Assembly: GCF_049615385.1 (NCBI RefSeq)
Contig: NZ_JBMZFL010000009.1
Direction: 5' to 3' (one strand)
DNA: 64,000 nt
DNA from: Aequoribacter sp049615385
Lineage (GTDB): Bacteria; Pseudomonadota; Gammaproteobacteria; Pseudomonadales; Halieaceae
Below are positions 9,518 through 16,748 of this stretch, piece after piece. The notes below the pieces were generated by a model, which saw only the letters and a list, made by a program, of their open reading frames with translations, was not told the DNA's origin and did not search any database. The position numbers and the translations under genes are program-made. The stretch's first letter is position 1, and every line of letters starts with the position of its first letter.

Positions 9518-9956
9518 GAACGTCGTGATTTACACTGATGGGGCATGTAAAGGCAATCCAGGTATCGGTGGATGGGGTGCGTGGCTTCGTGCTGGCGAGC
9601 ACGAAAAAGAAATGTGTGGAGGTGAGCATGACACCACGAATAATCGCATGGAGCTGACCGCCACCATAAAGGCTCTTGAAACCTTGAACGTGCCCTGTAC
9701 CGTCGATATTTACACCGACTCCGTCTACGTCCGCGATGGCGTGACTAAATGGATGTCGAACTGGAAGCGCAACAATTGGCGCACAGCATCGAAACAACCG
9801 GTAAAGAACAAAGATCTTTGGCAAGCGCTCGACGAGGCAATTGGCCAGCATGACGTCAACTGGCATTGGGTTAAAGGTCACAGCGGCAATCAAGGCAACG
9901 AACGTGCGGATCAACTAGCCAATCAGGGAATTGAACAGCTTAGGGCAGCGTCATGA
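9510..9956 (+). CDS. rnhA: ribonuclease HI
   Basis: Degrades the RNA strand of RNA:DNA hybrids (R-loops, primers). 148 residues, the usual length. Catalytic carboxylates are visible: Asp in IYTDGACKGNPG, Glu in NNRMELTA, Asp in IYTDSVYV and the C-terminal Asp in NERADQLAN; the metal/His loop is WVKGHSGNQGNERAD. It overlaps the methyltransferase gene upstream by 8 nt and dnaQ downstream by 4 nt (ATGA). The three genes form one operon, unlike E. coli where rnhA and dnaQ are divergent. Confidence 0.97.
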   Translation: MTRNVVIYTDGACKGNPGIGGWGAWLRAGEHEKEMCGGEHDTTNNRMELTATIKALETLNVPCTVDIYTDSVYVRDGVTKWMSNWKRNNWRTASKQPVKNKDLWQALDEAIGQHDVNWHWVKGHSGNQGNERADQLANQGIEQLRAAS

Positions 9957-10687
9957 GACAAATTGTGTTGGATACCGAAACGACGGGTTTAGAAATCTCG
10001 GACGGTCATCGGGTCATCGAGATCGGTTGTGTTGAGCTCATCAACAGGCGCTTAACCGGTCGTCACTTTCATCAGTACATTAATCCTCAGCGCGAGGTGG
10101 ATCCCGGCGCTATGGAAGTGCACGGTATCAGCAGTGAATTTTTGCAGGACAAACCCCTGTTTTCTGCGGTTGCAGATGAGTTTCTGGAATTTATCGAAGG
10201 AGCGGAACTTATCATTCACAACGCGCCCTTCGATATCGGGTTTTTGGATTACGAGTTACGCCTCGAGAGTGAGCGCCGCGCGGCATCGATGCCTACCGTA
10301 GAGTCCCTCTGTGGGGTCATTGACACGCTGGTCATGGCGCGCAGAAAACACCCCGGGCAGCGCAACACGCTGGACGCCTTGTGCACTCGCTATGATGTGG
10401 ATAACTCCAGTCGTGATTTGCACGGCGCCTTGTTGGATTCTGAGATTCTCGCCGACGTGTACTTGGCGATGACCGGCGGACAAACTGCGTTGACACTGCA
10501 GTCTGAAAATCGTGAGGGTGGTGAGCAGTCAAACTGGGTGACTGGCGAAATCGTGCGGGTTCAGCGAGCGGATCTCTCTTTACCCGTGGTGCATGCGAGC
10601 GCCGATGAGTCACAAGCCCACGAGGCCTACTTGGACCTTTTAGATGAAAAGAGTGAGGGTGCTCTCTGGCGACGTGTTACCCATTAG
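9953..10687 (+). CDS. dnaQ: DNA polymerase III epsilon subunit (3'-5' proofreading exonuclease)
   Basis: Proofreading subunit of the replicative polymerase. DEDDh exonuclease motifs are clear: VLDTETTGLE (ExoI), IIHNAPFDIGFLDYEL (ExoII) and DLHGALLDSEILADVYL (ExoIII). 244 residues, matching the family; the C-terminal segment after about residue 180 is the region that contacts the alpha subunit. Start ATG overlaps the rnhA stop by 4 nt. Downstream lies a 153-nt gap with a GCTGGCCAGC palindrome (10705-10714) and a TTTGC tandem repeat. Confidence 0.97.
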   Translation: MRQIVLDTETTGLEISDGHRVIEIGCVELINRRLTGRHFHQYINPQREVDPGAMEVHGISSEFLQDKPLFSAVADEFLEFIEGAELIIHNAPFDIGFLDYELRLESERRAASMPTVESLCGVIDTLVMARRKHPGQRNTLDALCTRYDVDNSSRDLHGALLDSEILADVYLAMTGGQTALTLQSENREGGEQSNWVTGEIVRVQRADLSLPVVHASADESQAHEAYLDLLDEKSEGALWRRVTH

Positions 10688-10740
10688 CGGTGTGACGATT
10701 GATCGCTGGCCAGCTGCTCAAGACCCATAAATTTTGGCTC

Positions 10741-10760
10741 TTTGCTTTGCTTTGCTTTGC
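10741..10760. repeat. tandem repeat, four copies of TTTGC
   Basis: Four perfect copies of the pentamer TTTGC between dnaQ and nudC, directly visible. Such a short array can change copy number by slippage. It lies 80-100 nt upstream of the nudC start, possibly within the promoter region, but no function can be assigned. Confidence 0.9.
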
Positions 10761-10840
10761 TGTGTTGCGCTTGCGGTCACTTGCTCTGACGCTGACGAGC
10801 GCATACCATGCCAACTCTCAAGCTGTGCAACGGAGACACC

Positions 10841-11650
10841 ATGCATAAGAATGACGATCGACTCTTGATTTTTCACAAGGGCGAGTTGGTTTGCGATATG
10901 CGCCTACAGCCCGGATACCTGCACCAGGCGCTGCACATTGAACCTGACATGCTCGATCCGCACAGTCGCCAGGAAGTGGGTGAGTACGAGGGGCAGCGCG
11001 TAACTGCTTACCACACCGCGCAAGGCGTGGAGCTAGATCCCATGCGGTTTATGCCGACGAATCTTTACAGGGTGCTGCCACAAGCGCCAATGCCGGACCG
11101 AGATATCATCTCTAGAGGCGCCCATTTGGCACATTGGCGTCATACCCATCGTTTTTGTGGCGTCTGTGGATCGCGAAACACGGTTCATCCCAGCGAGCCC
11201 GGTTTGCAGTGTAAAGGTTGCGGGTTTACATCTTATCCTCGCGTATCGCCCTGCGGAATCGTTCTTGTCGTTGATGGCGATCGAATGCTTTTAGCTCGCA
11301 ATGCACGCTTCCCTCGGCCTATGTTTTCGACACTTGCAGGTTTTGTGGAGGCGGGTGAAAGTGCCGAACAAACCATTGCTCGAGAGATTTTCGAGGAAGT
11401 CGGCTTGGTCAGCGGAAAACTACAGTATTTCGACTCGCAGGCTTGGCCATTCCCAGATCAGCTGATGCTGGGTTACTTTGCCCAGTACGCGGGCGGCGAC
11501 ATCCAGGTAGACGGTATAGAAATAGCCGAGGCTCAGTGGTTCGATTATCGCGAGCTGCCCAGCAATATCCCGCCAACCATGAGCATTGCAGGGCGCTTGA
11601 TTCAGCATTATTGCGAACTTCGGGATCAACAAATTAATTTATTTGAGTAG
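10841..11650 (+). CDS. nudC: NAD+ diphosphatase (NADH pyrophosphatase, RNA deNADding enzyme)
   Basis: Nudix hydrolase that splits NAD(H) to NMN(H) and AMP and removes NAD caps from RNA. A four-cysteine zinc ribbon (CGVCGS and CKGCG) is followed by TSYPRVSPCGIVLV and a complete Nudix box from GFVEAGESAEQT to REIFEEVG. The NudC family element SQAWPFPDQLMLGY follows. I chose the ATG at 10841 (MHKNDDRLL), which has GGAG 5 nt upstream; an ATG at 10808 would add 11 residues with a weaker site. 269 residues, slightly longer than E. coli NudC. sohB begins 8 nt downstream. Confidence 0.93.
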   Translation: MHKNDDRLLIFHKGELVCDMRLQPGYLHQALHIEPDMLDPHSRQEVGEYEGQRVTAYHTAQGVELDPMRFMPTNLYRVLPQAPMPDRDIISRGAHLAHWRHTHRFCGVCGSRNTVHPSEPGLQCKGCGFTSYPRVSPCGIVLVVDGDRMLLARNARFPRPMFSTLAGFVEAGESAEQTIAREIFEEVGLVSGKLQYFDSQAWPFPDQLMLGYFAQYAGGDIQVDGIEIAEAQWFDYRELPSNIPPTMSIAGRLIQHYCELRDQQINLFE

Positions 11651-11658
11651 GTCTGACC

Positions 11659-12714
11659 ATGGAATGGATCGCCGATTACGGTGTGTTTTTGCTGAAAAGT
11701 GTCACGGTTTTGGTGGCGCTCATTGTGTTTGTCGGATTTGTCGCGAGCCTCAGTCAGCGACAAAAAGGTGATCAGCGCGAGGGGCGAGTCAAAATTCAAA
11801 GCTTGAACGATGACCACGAAGATAATCTCGATGATTTTTTAGCCTCGGTGTTAGATCCAGAGGACTATAAGCGCCACAAAAAGGACGAGAAAAAGACCAA
11901 AAAAGCCCTAGCCAAAGCCTCAAAAAAGGCGGGTAAAAAAGCCGATGCAGAAGAAGCGGGCCGGCCTCGGGTATTTGTTATGGATTTTGATGGCGATATC
12001 AAGGCCTCGGCAGTAGAGGGGCTGCGTAAAGAAATTAGCACGCTGGTGGCCAACAAGGCTGAGGGCGACACCGTCATCTTACGATTGGAGAGTCCCGGAG
12101 GCATGGTTCATAGCTACGGCCTGGCAGCAAGCCAACTCGATCGAATTAAAAATGCGGGCGTTAAGTTAGTCGTCAGTGTTGATGCGGTTGCGGCCAGTGG
12201 TGGGTATATGATGGCCTGCGTTGCAGATGAGATTGCGGCAGCACCTTTTAGCGTCATTGGCTCGATTGGTGTGGTTGCTCAGGTGCCCAACGTGCATCGG
12301 TTGCTGAAAAAGAATGACGTAGATGTTGAGATTCTAACGGCTGGTAAATACAAGCGTACATTAACCGTGTTGGGTGAGAACACCGAAGAGGGGCGTCAAA
12401 AGTTCATTGAGGATTTAGAGTCAACCCACGATCTGTTCAAAGCCTTTGTTCAAGAGCATCGACCAAATCTCGACATCGAAGCTGTCGCTACCGGTGAAAT
12501 TTGGTACGGTAAGGAGGCGGTCAATAACGGTTTGGTCGATCGGATAGCGACAAGTGATGACCTCATTTTGGAGGCGCTGCAGACCAGCCAGGTTTTTCGG
12601 GTGAGTTACGAGCAAAAAAGAACTCTGGCTGAGCGCTTAGGGTTTGCGGCGGAGCAGGGTGTCATCAAAGCCTTTGAGCAGCTCTGGGCACAGCAGTCAA
12701 AGCGATGGTTTTGA
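11659..12714 (+). CDS. sohB: inner-membrane S49 protease SohB
   Basis: Putative periplasm-facing serine protease of the signal peptide peptidase family. One N-terminal membrane segment (residues about 8-30) is followed by a lysine-rich charged stretch (about 70-100) and then the S49 domain. The nucleophile Ser lies in AVAASGGYMMACVADEI, and the general-base Lys in GKYKRTLTV. IGSIGVVAQVPN and LVDRIATSDD are further family motifs. 351 residues, as expected. The stop overlaps the next gene (TGATG at 12712-12716). Confidence 0.93.
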   Translation: MEWIADYGVFLLKSVTVLVALIVFVGFVASLSQRQKGDQREGRVKIQSLNDDHEDNLDDFLASVLDPEDYKRHKKDEKKTKKALAKASKKAGKKADAEEAGRPRVFVMDFDGDIKASAVEGLRKEISTLVANKAEGDTVILRLESPGGMVHSYGLAASQLDRIKNAGVKLVVSVDAVAASGGYMMACVADEIAAAPFSVIGSIGVVAQVPNVHRLLKKNDVDVEILTAGKYKRTLTVLGENTEEGRQKFIEDLESTHDLFKAFVQEHRPNLDIEAVATGEIWYGKEAVNNGLVDRIATSDDLILEALQTSQVFRVSYEQKRTLAERLGFAAEQGVIKAFEQLWAQQSKRWF

Positions 12715-13154
12715 TGGATTGGCGCTATCCTAACCCCTACACGCATGCTGTCTGTGTGAACAGCGAGCATATTGATGGATTAGGTCATAGTAACAACACC
12801 CAATACATCCAGTGGTGCGAGGCGGCGGCGTGGGCGCATTCTGCGGCGTTAGGCATGAGCTTAGAAATGTATCAGACTTTAGGGCGTGCTATGGCGGTCG
12901 TGCGCAGCGAATTCGATTACCTCAAAGCGACGTATGAAGGTGACCCATTACTTGTTGGGACATGGCTAACGGATATGTCCAAACGCTTGAATATGGAGCG
13001 CCGGTTCGAGGTCCGCAGGCAATTAGATGGCACGCTTGTGTGTCAGGGTGTATGGCAATTTGTTTGCATCCGCCTAGATACAGGTGCTCCTGCCAGAATG
13101 CCGCCCGAGTTTGAAGCAGTGTATGCTCCTGCTTTAGTCGGATTTCCTTGTTAA
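12714..13154 (+). CDS. acyl-CoA thioesterase, 4-hydroxybenzoyl-CoA thioesterase (hotdog) family
   Basis: 146-residue hotdog-fold protein. DGLGHSNNTQYIQWCEAA is the 4HBT signature (the usual catalytic Asp position is replaced by the HSNN loop typical of this subgroup). RSEFDYLKATYEGDPL and RLNMERRFEV follow as in YbgC/FadM-like thioesterases. Two starts are possible: ATG at 12705 or ATG at 12714. I prefer 12714 because it forms a TGATG coupling with the sohB stop and gives MDWRYPNPYTHAV, a normal N-terminus for the group. The physiological acyl-CoA substrate cannot be told from sequence. Confidence 0.82.
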   Translation: MDWRYPNPYTHAVCVNSEHIDGLGHSNNTQYIQWCEAAAWAHSAALGMSLEMYQTLGRAMAVVRSEFDYLKATYEGDPLLVGTWLTDMSKRLNMERRFEVRRQLDGTLVCQGVWQFVCIRLDTGAPARMPPEFEAVYAPALVGFPC

Positions 13155-13166
13155 GGGATTCTTAAC
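13150..13166. promoter_or_regulatory. inverted repeat GTTAAG-N5-CTTAAC
   Basis: Perfect 6-bp arms around a 5-nt spacer, overlapping the thioesterase stop codon and about 50 nt upstream of the gene at 13215. There is no T-run, so a protein-binding site is a better guess than a terminator. No regulator is assigned. Confidence 0.4.
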
Positions 13167-13214
13167 GTTGGGGCTTCATAATAAGCAATAATCATTGATC
13201 AGCGAGGTTGTCAG

Positions 13215-13838
13215 ATGAACGGGCTAGTCAGAGTCATCGTAGTAATCGTGTTCAGTTGCGCCAGCGTTTTGGCTTGGTCTGAGGACCTTAAACAAGTCAT
13301 TGCAGACTGGGAGATTGCTAACTTCACGCTTGATGGCGATGCGCAAAAACAGGCCTTTGATGCCTTGCTTGAACGCGCTGAAGCCCTGCGTTCTGCACCC
13401 ACGGCAACAGCAAAGAACTTGTTGTGGGCAGGCATCATCGAGTCGTCGTACGCCGGGGAAATAGGGGGCTTGAATGCTTTGGGTCATGCCAAGCAGGCCA
13501 AAAAAGACTTCGAGTCGGCCTTGAAAGCGGACGATCCTGATGTGACGCCGGCGGCGTTAGCGAGCTTGGGGACTCTGCATTCCAAAGTGCCTGGCTGGCC
13601 CATTGGCTTTGGTAATGACAAAAAAGCCAGCAAGTTCTTCGAAGAGGCAGAGCAAGCAGGCGCTGCCAACTTGGATTTTTACATGCTGTACGCTGAATAC
13701 GCCTTAAGCAAGGGCGACAAGGAAAAAGCCTTGTCGTTGCTGCAGGCGTCAGAAAAGGTAGCGCCTAGATCTGATCGGCTAATTACTGATTCGGCGCGTA
13801 TCGCTGAACGGGCGACTTACTACGAGCGCTTGAATTAA
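13215..13838 (+). CDS. exported TPR-like protein of unknown function
   Basis: 207 residues with a signal peptide (positively charged MNGLVR, hydrophobic core, then VLAWSEDLK; likely cleavage near residue 22), so periplasmic. The mature part is helical and alanine-rich. Helix pairs such as HAKQAKKDFESALKADDPDV, KKASKFFEEAEQAGA and KGDKEKALSLLQASEKVAP look like degenerate tetratricopeptide repeats. The central GWPIGFGNDKKAS loop is distinctive. Such proteins usually scaffold other proteins, but no partner is evident: neighbours are a thioesterase and a small membrane protein. Function unknown. Confidence 0.75.
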   Translation: MNGLVRVIVVIVFSCASVLAWSEDLKQVIADWEIANFTLDGDAQKQAFDALLERAEALRSAPTATAKNLLWAGIIESSYAGEIGGLNALGHAKQAKKDFESALKADDPDVTPAALASLGTLHSKVPGWPIGFGNDKKASKFFEEAEQAGAANLDFYMLYAEYALSKGDKEKALSLLQASEKVAPRSDRLITDSARIAERATYYERLN

Positions 13839-13841
13839 GAT

Positions 13842-14081
13842 TTAAGGCTTTTCCTTGGGCTCGGGCGGCGGCTCTTTCTTTAGTTTTTTACATTGAGCTG
13901 CGGCGCCGAGTGCTCGAGTCTCCATTCCTTCCATCGATTCGTCATCACCAAGCAGAACGCCGGCTACGTCATCATCGATCGATTCGCAGGGATCTTCTTG
14001 GCTAGGGTCAGTGAGCCAGGCTAAAACTGTAATCGTCAGAATCAGCAGCGCTATACTCAAGTTCCTAAGTAAGGTTTTCAT
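13842..14081 (-). CDS. small single-pass membrane or secreted hypothetical protein
   Basis: 79 residues starting MKTLLRNLSIALLILT: one hydrophobic segment (residues about 8-25), then an acidic stretch (CESIDDDVAGVLLGDDES), a central AAAQCKKL and a proline/lysine tail ending PPEPKEKP. No domain recognised. The ATG at 14081 is preferred; ATGs further upstream (14111 and beyond) would put unrelated polar residues before the membrane segment. It is convergent with the TPR-like gene, 3 nt apart. The 244 nt upstream (14082-14325) hold a GCCGCC/GGCGGC dyad at 14195-14218 and an AT-rich stretch around 14265-14285, but no other gene that I can see. Confidence 0.55.
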   Translation of the reverse strand: MKTLLRNLSIALLILTITVLAWLTDPSQEDPCESIDDDVAGVLLGDDESMEGMETRALGAAAQCKKLKKEPPPEPKEKP

Positions 14082-14325
14082 TTGTGGTTTGTCGCCTCCG
14101 GCGTCTGACATGTAATTAATTATTGCATAGGTTGGAACCTCGTGTGCGGTTATGCTTTCAAGTTTCAGGAGTAATTTAAGTGTGAGGCGCTGATGCCGCC
14201 GGTGGGCTATACGGCGGCGCAATCAGAATGCTAGTCACAACAATGACTCGCCCACGTGTGCGTATAATATATATTATGTTAAATTTAGGGTGCGAGCATC
14301 TCCCGACGTCGCTAGCCTACAGTTT

Positions 14326-15090
14326 CTACACGTACAGTACCGCCCCTCCGTCGATTCTGAGTGTTTGTCCAGTGATAGACGCAGCCAGCGGGCTGCTCAC
14401 GAAAGCCACCAGATCGGCAACTTCTTGGCGCGTCACCATCCGCCGCGTTAAGTTTGGGAATAACTCTGCGCACACGCGCGCTTCTATTTCATCCCAGCCG
14501 CCCACCCAGCCGCGTTTACGCGCAACCTTGGCGAAGATGGTCTCGGTGTCTTCGGTTCGAATTAAACCTGGCGCTATGGTGTTGACCGTAACCCCAGTGC
14601 TTTTAAGTGCTTGCGCGTGACTTACGGTAGCGTTACTGAGCGCGCCTTTTGCCGCGTAATACGCCGGACGCTCCGCCGCCGGCTGATGTGAGCCTATCGT
14701 GCCCAAGTGCACTATGCGACCCCAGCCCCGAGATTGCATTGTTGGTGCGAGCGCTTGCGCCAGCCGCAGTGCAGATAAGGCGTTGGTTTGAAACATCTCT
14801 ATCCATTTGTCGTCATCGGTGCTGTCCCAGGTGTGATTGTCGGTCGTGCCGTAGTTATTTATCAGTATGTCAGGCAACCAACTGTTGTCGTGTAGTTGGC
14901 GGATAACATCTTGTCGCCCTGCTTCGGTCCGCAAGTCGCCAACAACAGCGCGTTCGGTAATGGGTAATGTGTCTTGGCTGTGAATGACAGTTAAGCAGCC
15001 TTCGCGTGCAAGAGTAGCTGCGATTATTTCACCGGTCCTGCGATCAGCGCCGGTGATAAGCGCAAGTTTTCCGTCAAGATTTAAATTCAT
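14326..15090 (-). CDS. SDR-family oxidoreductase with atypical cofactor loop
   Basis: 254-residue short-chain dehydrogenase/reductase. The Rossmann start is LITGADRRTGEI (from residue 11), where the canonical TGxxxGxG has Arg18 in place of the second glycine. The NNYG motif, the YYAAK catalytic Tyr-Lys pair and IAPGLIRTEDTE are present. The C-terminal ITGQTLRIDGG is standard for 3-ketoacyl reductase-like members. Substrate unknown. A second SDR and a nitroreductase lie upstream on the same strand; a 146-nt gap with a dyad (15190-15214) separates this gene from them, so it may be transcribed separately. Confidence 0.85.
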   Translation of the reverse strand: MNLNLDGKLALITGADRRTGEIIAATLAREGCLTVIHSQDTLPITERAVVGDLRTEAGRQDVIRQLHDNSWLPDILINNYGTTDNHTWDSTDDDKWIEMFQTNALSALRLAQALAPTMQSRGWGRIVHLGTIGSHQPAAERPAYYAAKGALSNATVSHAQALKSTGVTVNTIAPGLIRTEDTETIFAKVARKRGWVGGWDEIEARVCAELFPNLTRRMVTRQEVADLVAFVSSPLAASITGQTLRIDGGAVLYV

Positions 15091-15189
15091 GCAAAGTCTC
15101 TGATTGTCTTATAACGTATTGATTTTATGGTATTTGGCTCGCCGTTGGTGGGCGCATGGTGCAGCGTTCCACGCGACGTATTTTGACTC

Positions 15190-15214
15190 TTGTAGCGAGA
15201 GCATGGCGCTACAA
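15190..15214. promoter_or_regulatory. inverted repeat TTGTAGCG-N9-CGCTACAA between two SDR genes
   Basis: Perfect 8-bp arms with a 9-nt loop in the gap between the SDR genes. Read along the minus strand it follows the upstream SDR stop by 22 nt, the place of a terminator, but no U-tract follows. It could equally be an operator for the downstream SDR. Confidence 0.4.
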
Positions 15215-15236
15215 AATTTACGGTCCGTTTGGGTTG

Positions 15237-15980
15237 TTAGCTTACCAAAATATCTTTTACGCCACTAAAGCCGCCGTCGACGGGCACGTTGGCGGCCGTC
15301 ATAAACGACGCTGCATCGCTTAGTAAAAAAGCGATTACCTTGGCGACTTCGTCTGGAGTCCCCGGCCGATTCAATGGATGCATCTTGATAAAGGCCAGCT
15401 CACCAGGCGGATAGGTGCTGATAATGTCCGTCATGGGCGTGCTGATGTAGCCGGGGCTTACCGAGTTTACACGGATGCCATGCGCCGCATAGTCTGCTGC
15501 GAGTGAGCGCGTCAGTTGCAGAACACCACCTTTGGTGACGTTATACGGCATGTTGCCCGCACATCCGACCATGCCATATACGCTGGCGACGGTAACGATT
15601 GCGCCCTCGCCTTGCTCAATTAACGCAGGTAATAAAGCCTTGGCTGTTAACCATGTGCCCGTCAAATTGACAGATATAGCGCGCTCCCATGCTTCGCTAT
15701 CTGTCGCCAGGGCATCGCCTGGGACGGATAGACCAGCGCAGGTGACTGCGCCATGTAAGGCGCCAAAGTGCGATTTGGCGGCCGCAACCGCTTGCCCCAA
15801 TTCGCCTGGCGAGGTCACGTCGGCCGTGATGTTAAGCTGCTGGTCGTCTTGTTTGGGTTCGATGGTTCGATCGACCCCCACTACTTTGCCACCTAGCGCT
15901 ATTATTTGAGCTGTCGTAGCCGCTCCGATACCCGAACCCGCTCCGGTGACTAGGAATGTTTTATCTTGCAGTGAGATCAT
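15237..15980 (-). CDS. SDR-family oxidoreductase
   Basis: 247-residue short-chain dehydrogenase with canonical features: VTGAGSGIGAA (residues 11-21) for NAD(P) binding, VTCAGLS, VASVYG, catalytic YNVTK and VSPGYISTPM, and at the end VPVDGGFSG. Acid residue VDRT after the second strand (GKVVGVDRT) suggests NAD rather than NADP. It starts 12 nt after the nitroreductase and probably shares its transcript. Substrate unknown. Confidence 0.88.
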   Translation of the reverse strand: MISLQDKTFLVTGAGSGIGAATTAQIIALGGKVVGVDRTIEPKQDDQQLNITADVTSPGELGQAVAAAKSHFGALHGAVTCAGLSVPGDALATDSEAWERAISVNLTGTWLTAKALLPALIEQGEGAIVTVASVYGMVGCAGNMPYNVTKGGVLQLTRSLAADYAAHGIRVNSVSPGYISTPMTDIISTYPPGELAFIKMHPLNRPGTPDEVAKVIAFLLSDAASFMTAANVPVDGGFSGVKDILVS

Positions 15981-15992
15981 ATTCGGCCTTGT

Positions 15993-16610
15993 TTATAAGT
16001 AGGTAATGAGTTTGGCGAGATCCGGGCGCGCCCTCTCTTTAAGGGGTTCTTTATTGGTTCCAATGTAGATAAAGCCTGCGAGGCGTTCATGGTCCAAAAG
16101 GCCTAGAACGCCCGCAATCGTACTATCGTAGGTCAGCCATTCGGTGATCCATTGGGCACCAAATCCAGACGCTTTGGCGGCCAACAGCAAGTTGTAGCAA
16201 CACGCCCCACAGGCCAGTGTTTGCTCCCACTCAGGTGTTTTTCCGTCGTTTTTGGGGTTGTAGGCGACAGCAATAATTGTGGGCGCGCGCAACAAACGTG
16301 TCCGTTCAATATGTTGTAACGGCTCGGGCAATTCCGAGTTTGATTGCAGAGCGACTTGAAGACAAAGGTCGCCCAAGGCATTGCGTTTGTCACCTTCAAT
16401 AACGATGAAGCGAAACGGGCTCAAGCGACGGTGATCGGGAACTCGAGCGGCAATGGTAAGCATGCGTTCTAGTTCTTGCTGTGTTGGGCCGGGAGACTGA
16501 AGATTCGTGGCAAGACTCGATCGTCGTGTCGACAGAAATTCTAGTACGGGCTCAAGATTTTCGGGCGGTGGTATTTCCTCGCCCAAGTTGTATTGCGTCC
16601 ACTGTGTCAT
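15993..16610 (-). CDS. nitroreductase-family flavoprotein
   Basis: 205-residue FMN-dependent NAD(P)H oxidoreductase of the nitroreductase family, YdjA-like in size. Motifs: STRRSSLA for FMN phosphate contact, RVPDHRRLSPFRFIVIEGD, the helix ACGACCYNLLLAAKASGFGAQW, and GFIYIGTNKEPLKERARP at the C-terminus. AAGGAG upstream of the ATG at 16610 supports the start. First gene of a unit with the SDR 12 nt downstream. The real substrate is not predictable; a quinone or nitro compound is usual in vitro. Confidence 0.88.
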   Translation of the reverse strand: MTQWTQYNLGEEIPPPENLEPVLEFLSTRRSSLATNLQSPGPTQQELERMLTIAARVPDHRRLSPFRFIVIEGDKRNALGDLCLQVALQSNSELPEPLQHIERTRLLRAPTIIAVAYNPKNDGKTPEWEQTLACGACCYNLLLAAKASGFGAQWITEWLTYDSTIAGVLGLLDHERLAGFIYIGTNKEPLKERARPDLAKLITYL

Positions 16611-16748
16611 ATCTTTCTCCTTTTTATGAGCATTCTCTATTACCTCGATTGGATTACAAGCATTTGGGTGCGAAAGTTATTCAATTTTTCGGTCTGAGTG
16701 CCGATAATTAGATGACTCAACATGGTTTATTTTTAGGGGCGTAACTGC

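Noticed and set aside
10741..10760. Considered as a CRISPR-like or SSR locus
   Set aside because: Pentamer units with no spacers; far too short for CRISPR.
14195..14218. GCCGCC/GGCGGC dyad taken as a terminator
   Set aside because: Only 6-bp arms with a 12-nt loop and no T-run; it is upstream of, not after, the small membrane gene.
16611..16748. Searched for a -24/-12 promoter or FisR dyads before the first SulP
   Set aside because: No GG-N10-GC arrangement with flanking consensus and no TTGTCA dyad was found.
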